Shown here: piece after piece, positions 1 through 6,206 of the stretch
Layout: every line of letters starts with the position of its first letter
How positions within the stretch are numbered: the first letter of the stretch is position 1
Assembly: GCA_937900305.1 (NCBI GenBank)
Contig: CALCCV010000210.1
Coordinates: 1 to 7,742, forward strand
DNA length: 7,742 nucleotides
Origin: an uncultured Pseudobdellovibrionaceae bacterium
GTDB taxonomy: Bacteria; Bdellovibrionota; Bdellovibrionia; Bdellovibrionales; Bdellovibrionaceae
Reading direction: 5' to 3'
Notes under the pieces: model-generated
Told to the model about the DNA's origin: nothing
What the model saw: the letters and a program-made list of their open reading frames with translations, nothing else
Database searches by the model: none
Program-made: the position numbers and the translations under genes

Positions 1-203
1 CGATGGCTGAATCGATCTGTTCGCGGTCAGGAGTGTTTGAATGGAACAATGAACCCAAGCCGAATGAGCCCCGTTACCTTGTGGGCAGCGATGCTCGACG
101 AAAACTCGAGCTCAATTGCAATTTAGATTTTGATTTGCGCTCGGGCATGGAAGATTATTTTCGCAACTGCATTCACAGCTCGGTGGACTCTTGCGCCAAA
201 TGA
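1..203 (+). CDS. C-terminal end of a probable NDP-sugar epimerase/dehydratase (extended SDR), 5' truncated by the window
   Basis: Only the last 67 codons or so are present, so the catalytic core (nucleotide-binding glycine motif and YxxxK) lies outside the window. The visible tail has a PNEPRYLVGSDARRKLEL stretch followed by an acidic/hydrophobic segment ending in GMEDYF. This fits the usual C-terminus of extended short-chain dehydrogenases acting on nucleotide sugars: a sugar-binding loop, then a 'SDxxKAxxxLG' helix, then 'sLeeGl...'. A GDP-mannose 4,6-dehydratase-like or UDP-sugar epimerase-like enzyme is possible. The reading frame is open from the first base and ends in TGA, which overlaps the ATG of the next gene as ATGA, so the two are probably translationally coupled. 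The role would be to make a nucleotide sugar for the downstream glycosyltransferases. The family call rests on a short C-terminal pattern only; the fact that it is coding is much safer. Confidence 0.5.
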   Translation, partial: MAESICSRSGVFEWNNEPKPNEPRYLVGSDARRKLELNCNLDFDLRSGMEDYFRNCIHSSVDSCAK

Positions 204-1777
204 TCCTGCGCCAATTGAAAAAGTGGCTCAAAGTTCATCCACCGGCTGGTTCCACGCCAACATTTTCAATTTTAACCTGCCTCTATGAAAAATCTAACGC
301 CGATTTTTTTGGCCAAGCCGCAGACTCGGTCCGAGCTCAAACGGCCCGAAACTTTCAATGGGTGGTCCTCATGCAAGGAGCTGGGACGCCGGAGTTGGAG
401 CAAGCTCTTCGCTTGGCGCAGCGGCAGCTGGGCGACCAACTCCTTCTCCTTAGGTCTCCGACCAACATGGGCATCATCGCGGGACTGCGGTTTTGTTTTG
501 AACGGGCCACGCAAGACTATGTTTTCGTTTTGGACGGCGACGACCTATTGCACACGTCGGCCATTTCAGCGCTGTCTGATTTCGCAAGGGACCAAAAAAG
601 TCCCGATCTGATCTTTTCAGATGAAGATCACATCAAGGGAACTCAGCGATTTGCACCTTATCTGCGACCGGGCTGGGATCCTGTTTTGAACCTCTCGTCG
701 TCGTACATCTGGCATATTTTGGCTTTTCGCCGAGACGTCGGAATCGAACTCGGTGTTTACTCTGACAAAGCGAGTGAATTCTGCCAGGATTGGGATACGG
801 TTTGTCGATTTTATCTGGCCGAAAAAAACATACGGCACCTGCCGAAAACCCTCTATCATTGGCGCCAACATGAAGCCTCGTCCACCAATACAACTCAGGT
901 CCACCAGGGCTCTTTCGATTCGCAAAAAAATGTTTTGCAGCGGATTTTGAGCAAAAGGAATTTAGCTTCGACGTTTCAGGTTTCTGATTTTCCGCTTTTC
1001 CGCGGAGCTCGCGAGTTTTGGCTCCAATCGGAGCCAAAAAATTTCGCGGCCGTGATTTGGCTCGAATCGGCTGCGACCTCCTATGCACTGAGCGACCTTC
1101 TGGAAAACCTGCCACCTCAGTGTCGAGAAGTGATCGTGATGGGCCCCCGCCCTTCCGGCACAGATCTCGGTTTGGCAAAGTCCCCACAGTTTTGCCAAAG
1201 AGAGGAATTGGGTTCGGCCATTTCTGGACTGAGCTGTGAATTCGTTCTTTTTTTTAGCAGCTTGGTGAAGCCCAATCCCGAACACCTGAGCCAAGAGATG
1301 GCAGGACTTTATCAACTGCACAGTTCCGTGGAGGTCATCGCCGGAGTCATTGCTCATTCTTCCGGCACAGTTTTCGGTGGCGACGAAGTGTTCTCGAACT
1401 TTTCGCCCTTAGTTTGTCCGTCGCTGGGCAGTGGTTCCATGGATCCAGGATACATGAGTCTGCGCTTGAAACCTCATCAAGTGTCAGCTCCCAACGCGCG
1501 CTTTTTCAGTGCGAGAAGAGATTTTTTAGCGACCGCCCTTTCGATCAACTCCAAATTCAGAGATGAAACCCTCACCTCTCTCGGTTATTTTTTAGGTGCC
1601 ACCGCCTTTCAAAATCTCAAGACGGTCGCCTACTCTCCGCTTTTGCACTCGCAAACCGAGACTCCCGCCGAAACTTTTCGGTTGAGCGAATTGCCAGACC
1701 TTGACTCTTGGTGTTACTCTCATCGAGCCGAGGACGCTTGGGTCCATTTCTACAAAGCCGTAAATTTGAACTTATAG
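200..1777 (+). CDS. Large GT2 glycosyltransferase with an active N-terminal domain and a degenerate second GT2-like domain
   Basis: A 525-residue cytoplasmic protein. Residues 20-225 form a GT-A family-2 domain: TFSILTCLYE at the start, DGDD (112-115) as the metal/nucleotide-sugar DxD motif, SDED (140-143), QDWD (196-199) in the acceptor/catalytic-base region, and LYHWR (218-222). This motif series is typical of O-antigen and rhamnan-type GT2 enzymes that often carry two GT2 domains in a row. Residues about 280-485 follow the layout of such a second domain (FVLFFSSLVKP, then VIAGVIAHSSGTVFGG, then FFSARRDFL), but the position normally holding the DxD-like acids reads FFSS, so this half is probably not catalytic. 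I chose the ATG at 200 because it forms an ATGA overlap with the upstream stop; a TTG at 191 would add three residues. The likely role is transfer of a sugar from a nucleotide donor to a growing surface glycan. The sugar cannot be read from sequence. Confidence 0.85.
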   Translation: MILRQLKKWLKVHPPAGSTPTFSILTCLYEKSNADFFGQAADSVRAQTARNFQWVVLMQGAGTPELEQALRLAQRQLGDQLLLLRSPTNMGIIAGLRFCFERATQDYVFVLDGDDLLHTSAISALSDFARDQKSPDLIFSDEDHIKGTQRFAPYLRPGWDPVLNLSSSYIWHILAFRRDVGIELGVYSDKASEFCQDWDTVCRFYLAEKNIRHLPKTLYHWRQHEASSTNTTQVHQGSFDSQKNVLQRILSKRNLASTFQVSDFPLFRGAREFWLQSEPKNFAAVIWLESAATSYALSDLLENLPPQCREVIVMGPRPSGTDLGLAKSPQFCQREELGSAISGLSCEFVLFFSSLVKPNPEHLSQEMAGLYQLHSSVEVIAGVIAHSSGTVFGGDEVFSNFSPLVCPSLGSGSMDPGYMSLRLKPHQVSAPNARFFSARRDFLATALSINSKFRDETLTSLGYFLGATAFQNLKTVAYSPLLHSQTETPAETFRLSELPDLDSWCYSHRAEDAWVHFYKAVNLNL

Positions 1778-1812
1778 ACTTCAGTTTTTGCAATACTTCC
1801 AATTTTACAATA

Positions 1813-1819
1813 GAAAGGG
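1813..1819 (+). promoter_or_regulatory. Purine-rich Shine-Dalgarno supporting the start at 1822
   Basis: GAAAGGG lies just upstream of the ATG at 1822. The spacing is short (two bases after the last G, about three from the AAAGG core), so it may not be strong. It is nevertheless the only Shine-Dalgarno-like sequence near the 5' end of this frame. It decides against the TTG at 1708, which lies deep inside the preceding gene. Confidence 0.5.
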
Positions 1820-1821
1820 CT

Positions 1822-3189
1822 ATGTCCTTTTCTCCACTTGCATTTGCAAAATCTCATTTTGTTCGGCCTTTGGCTTGGGCCATGATGATATTACCGGCTT
1901 TGTTTCTGTTCGTGATGATTCAATACTCTGCGATTCTGTTTCCTTTTTGGGATCACGTCGAGCTGACGCTGATGTTTGAACGGTTTTACAATCACCAGCT
2001 TCAGCTCGCCGATTTCTTTCAACCTCACAATCACGCCAGGCCGGTCTTTTACCATCTGATTTATTTCTTCAGTGGAATCCTCACCCGCTGGGACATCCGA
2101 GCGGAATATCCTTATATGATAGCGACGATACATGGCGGCTTCGTTTTGCTATTTTTAACATTTAAAAAAACCTTACCTCCGACCAATATAAATTTGGTCT
2201 TGGCCGGGCTTGCAGCGATGTTTTACTTTTCGCCGACGGGCCATAACAATCATTGGTGGTCACTGATGATGATGATGAATCTCGCCGTCACCTTTGTGAT
2301 GGCTGCATTTTTGATTTTGGGGCGAAACCCGATGTCTTTGAAAGTGGCTGCAGGTGTCGTTGCTTTTGTATTTTGCTCGGCCTTTTCCGTGACGAACGCG
2401 ATCATCCTGTTACCTATTTTTTCGGTGGTGACGTTGATAGCCAATGACTTTTCATCCCGGGCGAAAAAGATTTCAGCGATCTATTTTGCATTTTTTCTCA
2501 TTTTGATTGCGATCTATATTCCAGGCCTCGGTCCTTCGGGTTCACCGCAGGGTCGGCCGAGTCTTTTAGAAATGTTTAACTTTTGCGCCCTCTACATCGG
2601 AGTGCCGCTCGGCAACCTCTTGGACTTTAGCTTTATCTCTAATTTTGATCTACCCACCAATCCCCGAACGACGGGAATCAACTTTGTCGCCGGAATCTTC
2701 ACCGGCCTAGTTTGTGTGTTTTTGATTTACAAAAACTGGTGTCGGAGGGCCTCTGCCGCATTTCAAATTGCCGTGGCTTCCATTTGTTTTGCCTTTGGTT
2801 CTGCCCTAATGACGGCTTATGGGCGTGCAAATTTTGATTCTTATGGCATTCACAACGCCAATGCGAGTCGGTACAGTGTCTTTTCGAACTTTGCCATTTA
2901 TGGCGCCTTGATTCTCGTGGCTTTGAATTGGCCATTTTTTCGAATCCGCACCAAAAAAATTCTCGCGGTCAGTTTTGCATTTTTTGTTTTGGTGGCCGCC
3001 AGTGCCTACCGGGATTCTTTTCGGGTCTATGACTCTTCCCGAAAATTCAATCACCTCCTGGCCCGCGTTTACAATGCGAACGCGGCAAAGACCGTTGAAG
3101 ACCAGTATGTTTATCCAGATCCTCTCATCACTGATTCCAAACGTGCCACGATGAAAAACTATAAGTTTGGTCCCTATCGTTACGAATAG
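1822..3189 (+). CDS. Polytopic membrane protein, probable GT-C superfamily glycosyltransferase
   Basis: A 455-residue, very hydrophobic protein with roughly 11-12 membrane segments (first at about 20-40, last at about 379-396) and a hydrophilic tail of some 55 residues. The first loop after segment 1 carries PFWDHVE (41-47) and a later PHNHARP (68-74). An acidic residue in the first extracytoplasmic loop is the hallmark of GT-C glycosyltransferases, and the 'G.L.L.DFF.PHN..R' pattern recalls a widespread uncharacterised family of such proteins. Around 334-351 a GRANF...ASRY stretch also matches that family. By analogy it would use a polyprenyl-phosphate-linked sugar on the periplasmic side. 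The donor-making enzymes downstream fit that role. It follows the GT2 gene after 44 bases and precedes the GtrB-like gene by 12 bases. It could instead be a polymerase or transporter-like protein, since GT-C enzymes are hard to tell from other polytopic proteins by eye. Confidence 0.65.
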   Translation: MSFSPLAFAKSHFVRPLAWAMMILPALFLFVMIQYSAILFPFWDHVELTLMFERFYNHQLQLADFFQPHNHARPVFYHLIYFFSGILTRWDIRAEYPYMIATIHGGFVLLFLTFKKTLPPTNINLVLAGLAAMFYFSPTGHNNHWWSLMMMMNLAVTFVMAAFLILGRNPMSLKVAAGVVAFVFCSAFSVTNAIILLPIFSVVTLIANDFSSRAKKISAIYFAFFLILIAIYIPGLGPSGSPQGRPSLLEMFNFCALYIGVPLGNLLDFSFISNFDLPTNPRTTGINFVAGIFTGLVCVFLIYKNWCRRASAAFQIAVASICFAFGSALMTAYGRANFDSYGIHNANASRYSVFSNFAIYGALILVALNWPFFRIRTKKILAVSFAFFVLVAASAYRDSFRVYDSSRKFNHLLARVYNANAAKTVEDQYVYPDPLITDSKRATMKNYKFGPYRYE

Positions 3190-3195
3190 AAAAGG
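3188..3195 (+). promoter_or_regulatory. Shine-Dalgarno favouring the start at 3202
   Basis: AGAAAAGG overlaps the last bases of the preceding gene's stop codon and ends six bases before the ATG at 3202. The ATG at 3196 directly abuts it, with no spacing, and so is a poor start. The 3202 start gives MKRVTIICPVYNE, the usual N-terminus of this enzyme family. Confidence 0.6.
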
Positions 3196-3201
3196 ATGCC
3201 A

Positions 3202-4125
3202 ATGAAACGTGTGACGATAATTTGTCCCGTCTACAATGAACAGCAGAGCATTCCGCTCTTTTATAAAAAAGTGCGCGAGATCATGGACTCTCTCAAAGGA
3301 CGATACAGCACAAACCTGCTATTCATGAACAATGCTTCGACAGATGAATCACTGCCCATCATCGAAGGCCTGATGAAGGCGGACCCAGATGTCTATTGCA
3401 TCACTCTGTCCATCAACCGGGGATATCAGATTTCGGTGGAGTTTGGCCTGAAAAATGCCGTGGGTGATCTGTTCATGGTCGTCGACGTCGACTGCGAAGA
3501 CCCGCCAGAAATGGTCAACGTTTTCTTAGAAGAACATGAATCTGGTTTCGACATTGTCTATGGTGAACGCGTGGACCGTGAGGAGTCCGCAGCCTTAAAG
3601 AAAGCTCGAAAACTGTTTTACCGGCTGACCCGAGCTCTGTCCGATGAAAATTTTTTATTGGACATGGCCGAATTCTGTCTGCTGACCTCTGAAGTTCGGG
3701 ACGCCATTGCTAAGGATGAAACCTCTTATCCGTTTATTCGAGCTTCCATTGGGCGAATTGGATTTAAAATCAAAGGCATTCCTTATCGCCGCCACAAACG
3801 AATTGCGGGAAAAACCAATTACAATCTCTATCGCATGTTTCACTTTGCGATTGCTGGAATTTTATCGAGCTCCACCCTCCCCCTGCGGTTTCTGGTTTAC
3901 ATTTTTCCGATCATCTTTCTGATCAATATCGCCGAATTGATCTGCTATTTAATGACTTCTGAGTTGGCGCGGGTGTTTGAGGCGTTGTTTTTAAATTCCC
4001 TTTACATGGCATTCGGCACCGCCTTCTTTTGTATATATCTGGCAAGAACTTATAAAAATGGTCTTGGCCGACCCAACGCGCACCTGATCAAGCGGTTCTC
4101 GCGACTGCAGTCAGCGAATTCCTAA
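3202..4125 (+). CDS. GtrB/DPM1-like polyprenyl-phosphate glycosyltransferase (GT2 with two C-terminal membrane segments)
   Basis: A 307-residue protein of usual length for the GtrB/dolichol-phosphate-mannose-synthase-like group. It has a GT-A domain at 3-200 with CPVYNE (8-13), NNASTDES (43-50), and DVDCEDPPE (95-103), which corresponds to the canonical DADLQDPPE metal/donor motif. The RRHKRIAGKTNYN region (196-208) corresponds to the family's R..R..G.SKY acceptor-side motif. Two membrane segments follow (about 229-251 and 260-281), then a basic tail. The known family reaction is transfer of a sugar from UDP- or GDP-sugar to polyprenyl phosphate at the cytoplasmic face, giving a lipid-linked donor that is flipped and used by GT-C enzymes. 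The variants NNAS (for the common DDGS) and C98 in the DxD block may reflect a subfamily with a different donor. Its stop overlaps the next start as TAATG, tying it to the DprE1-like oxidase. Confidence 0.87.
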   Translation: MKRVTIICPVYNEQQSIPLFYKKVREIMDSLKGRYSTNLLFMNNASTDESLPIIEGLMKADPDVYCITLSINRGYQISVEFGLKNAVGDLFMVVDVDCEDPPEMVNVFLEEHESGFDIVYGERVDREESAALKKARKLFYRLTRALSDENFLLDMAEFCLLTSEVRDAIAKDETSYPFIRASIGRIGFKIKGIPYRRHKRIAGKTNYNLYRMFHFAIAGILSSSTLPLRFLVYIFPIIFLINIAELICYLMTSELARVFEALFLNSLYMAFGTAFFCIYLARTYKNGLGRPNAHLIKRFSRLQSANS

Positions 4126-5471
4126 TGGCGGGAGTCTTGAACCAAAAGCGGAGTTTCGATGGCGGCTTCTCTTGCCAGTCCGAAACCCACTTTCCCGACC
4201 GCTATCGAAACCTGGAGGAGATTTTTTCCCGCAGCGACCGATCCTATTCCCTGCTGGGCGCTGGACTCTCCTACACGGCGGCAGGATTTGGTTCTCACTC
4301 CGATTCCGTGAGCCTCAAAGACTTTGATCGAATCCTCAGTTTCGACTCGCAAGCGGGCGAAATTGAAGTCGAGGCAGGCATGAGCTTAGGAAAGCTCGCC
4401 CAGTTCACGATTCCTCGTGGCTGGCTTTTGGCCGTGCAACCGGGTCATCCCAGCATCACCGTGGGCGGTTGCCTAGGTGCGGATGTGCATGGAAAAAATC
4501 ACGCCAAAGATGGCACCTTCAAAAACCAAGTTCTCTCCTTCCGACTTTTTCATCCCGACAAGGGCTGGATCACGGCAGATCGCCAGACCAACTTAAGTCT
4601 TTTTGACCTTACCTGCGGAGGCTACGGTCTATCGGGCGTGGTGCTTTCGATAAAACTTCGCCTCACAGCGGCCTGTCAAAAGGTTCGAATGCAGCACCAT
4701 TCGCTCGCCTCAATTTTCGAACTGCCCAAAGTGCTGGAGGAGCTCTCTGCAAAATCAGATCTTCTTTACTCTTGGCATGACTTTTCGTCGGCCGCCAAAC
4801 AAGGCCGGGGATTTGTCATTCAAGGAGTTTTCGAACCCAACATCGAAAGGTCTATAAACACCGACCCAGGATCTGAATTTCACTTTCAGCCTTTGAGGTC
4901 CATAGATCGAGGAACTGGCTTACCCAATGTCTACTCGAACCTCTTTATTAAATTTTTAAATATGGGCTACGGCCACTCGATGAAGCGCAAAATACACAAA
5001 GTGACTTCTGAAAATTTGTTTGAATCGACGTTCCCCATCGCAAAAAAGACCATTTATTTTGATCTATTTGGCAGAGCCGGTTTTTTCGAGGTGCAATTGA
5101 TCGTTCCCAGCGATCGGTTTGCAGATTTTTCGAAAGCTGTTTTGGCCTACCTGCAAAAGCATTCACCCGTGGTGACCTTGGGTTCGGCAAAAATTTTCAA
5201 GGGTCAGGCAAATTTTCTCAGGTTTTCGGGCGAAGGAATTTGTTTTGGAGTGAACACACCTCAAACAGAATCTGGGCGAAAACTTGTTGAGTTCTTAAAT
5301 GGCTTGGCCAGCGAACTAAAATTGAAACAAAATTTAATTAAAAACTCCACTCTCACTTCCGAGATGGTGAAATCTGGGTATCCAGACTTTGAGGCCTTTC
5401 GAACCGCGCTCAATCAATGGGACAGCCGCCGACGGTTTCGCAGCGAAATGTCAGAAAGGCTGGCTCTGTGA
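4125..5471 (+). CDS. DprE1-like FAD-dependent oxidase (predicted lipid-linked-sugar 2'-oxidase)
   Basis: A 448-residue protein, close to the 461 residues of mycobacterial DprE1. The N-terminal FAD-binding part (PCMH/VAO fold) has GAGLSY (45-50), a VEAGMSLGKL stretch (82-91), PGHPSITVGG (106-115) and the diagnostic HGKNHAKDGTF (122-132), followed by LTCGGYGLSG (162-171). The substrate/cap half includes GICFGV (371-376), whose Cys373 lines up with DprE1 Cys387, and LIKNS (404-408), whose Lys406 appears to match the active-site Lys418. The tail FRSEMSERLAL matches the DprE1 end. Known chemistry of the family is oxidation of the 2'-hydroxyl of decaprenyl-phosphoryl-ribose to a keto sugar. The GLSYTA loop differs from the usual GRSYGD, so this may be a separate clade with another lipid-linked sugar as substrate. 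No signal peptide is seen. There is no clear Shine-Dalgarno; the start depends on a TAATG overlap with the GtrB-like gene. Confidence 0.87.
   Translation: MAGVLNQKRSFDGGFSCQSETHFPDRYRNLEEIFSRSDRSYSLLGAGLSYTAAGFGSHSDSVSLKDFDRILSFDSQAGEIEVEAGMSLGKLAQFTIPRGWLLAVQPGHPSITVGGCLGADVHGKNHAKDGTFKNQVLSFRLFHPDKGWITADRQTNLSLFDLTCGGYGLSGVVLSIKLRLTAACQKVRMQHHSLASIFELPKVLEELSAKSDLLYSWHDFSSAAKQGRGFVIQGVFEPNIERSINTDPGSEFHFQPLRSIDRGTGLPNVYSNLFIKFLNMGYGHSMKRKIHKVTSENLFESTFPIAKKTIYFDLFGRAGFFEVQLIVPSDRFADFSKAVLAYLQKHSPVVTLGSAKIFKGQANFLRFSGEGICFGVNTPQTESGRKLVEFLNGLASELKLKQNLIKNSTLTSEMVKSGYPDFEAFRTALNQWDSRRRFRSEMSERLAL
5453..5459 (+). promoter_or_regulatory. Shine-Dalgarno inside the oxidase gene deciding the GTG start at 5468
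   Basis: AGAAAGG ends eight bases before GTG 5468, which overlaps the oxidase stop as GTGA. The resulting N-terminus, MNLIVGASGGLG, is exactly where a Rossmann-fold reductase should begin. The in-frame ATG at 5417 would add 17 residues that merely overlap the oxidase's conserved tail. Confidence 0.65.
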
Positions 5472-6202
5472 ATTTGATTGTGGGAGCCTCGGGTGGCCTG
5501 GGCCGAAGATTGGCTGAACAGCTCGCCCAACAAAAACAAAACCTGCTTCTGGTTTCGTCGGATGCCCGCGACCTATGCGCCCTCGCCACAGACTTAAAGA
5601 TTCGTTTCGAGGTCCAAGCGGAAATCTTAGAGGCGAATCTATCCACCCGCGAAGGAGTGGATCAGTTTTTGGATGATCTCAAAGCCCACTCTCAGCAACT
5701 GAACGCTGCTTTTTTTCCACTGGGATATTCGCTCACCGCAGATCAAATGGATCTCACGGCCCAACAGATCGACGCCATCTTCTCCGTGAATCTGATCTCG
5801 ACGATCAAAACCGTTCAAGTTCTGATGGCCGTCTCAAAGAATCCCACTTTGACGCTCGCATTTTTTGGCTCGATCGCCCAAAGCCGCGGCCGCAACGGGA
5901 ATATCGTCTACGCTTCGGCGAAGCGAGGATTGACGTCCTTTTTTGAAAGTCTCAAGCATCGCAGTTTTCAAAAAGGCCAGGTACGGCCTTACTTATTTCA
6001 GATTGGTTACATGGAATCGCAACAAACCTTGGGCAAGAAACTGCTATTCCCCGTGAGCGATCCCAATGGGGTGGCCGCCACGGTCTTAACCAAAATCAAA
6101 ACCAAGCCACCCGGCGAATTTTATGTCCCCGGATTTTGGCGACTGTTCTGCAGTCTTTTGCGGGCGCTTCCCTGGAGCGTCTACTCCCGCTTGAAATTCT
6201 AA
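5468..6202 (+). CDS. DprE2-like short-chain dehydrogenase/reductase (predicted keto-sugar reductase partner of the DprE1-like oxidase)
   Basis: A 244-residue classical SDR. The N-terminal Rossmann motif is GASGGLG (6-12). The catalytic set is Asn108 (in SVNLI), Ser135 (in FFGSIA) and YASAK (Tyr148, Lys152). After QIGYMES (178-184), in the usual 'PG.v.T' position, the C-terminus EFYVPGFWRLFCSLLRALP and the final VYSRLKF closely follow the DprE2 tail (mycobacterial form ends in a similar 'W.P..fR......IP.S.F.KL.I'). That tail sets it apart from generic SDRs. The known DprE2 role is NAD(P)H-dependent reduction of the 2'-keto lipid-linked sugar made by DprE1, completing an epimerisation at C2'. 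The GTGA overlap with the oxidase gene suggests coupled, roughly equal synthesis of the two partners. The C-terminal hydrophobic helix may associate with the membrane. It is the last gene of the operon and ends four bases from the stop of the convergent oxygenase gene. Confidence 0.86.
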   Translation: MNLIVGASGGLGRRLAEQLAQQKQNLLLVSSDARDLCALATDLKIRFEVQAEILEANLSTREGVDQFLDDLKAHSQQLNAAFFPLGYSLTADQMDLTAQQIDAIFSVNLISTIKTVQVLMAVSKNPTLTLAFFGSIAQSRGRNGNIVYASAKRGLTSFFESLKHRSFQKGQVRPYLFQIGYMESQQTLGKKLLFPVSDPNGVAATVLTKIKTKPPGEFYVPGFWRLFCSLLRALPWSVYSRLKF

Positions 6203-6206
6203 AAAA

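Noticed and set aside
617..1357. Overlapping long open frames on the - strand across the first glycosyltransferase
   Set aside because: They lie opposite a gene with clear GT2 motifs, lack recognisable domains, and have the compositional bias of antisense frames (rich in Arg, Ser and Pro).
1708..1821. TTG start that would extend the GT-C-like protein by 38 residues
   Set aside because: The extension lies largely inside the upstream gene and is hydrophilic and unrelated to the membrane protein; ATG 1822 has a purine-rich site and a normal N-terminus.
1778..1821. Possible internal promoter in the 44-base gap (TACAAT at 1806-1811)
   Set aside because: No -35 box at an acceptable distance; TTGCAA at 1788-1793 is only 12 bases away.
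5417..5467. ATG start 17 codons upstream for the DprE2-like reductase
   Set aside because: The Rossmann strand starts directly at GTG 5468, which has a Shine-Dalgarno and a GTGA overlap with the oxidase stop.
4125..6202. Assignment of the pair as true arabinose-donor synthesis genes dprE1 and dprE2
   Set aside because: The family match is good, but the precursor-making UbiA-like enzyme is absent and the FAD loop differs, so the substrate cannot be claimed and gene symbols were left empty.
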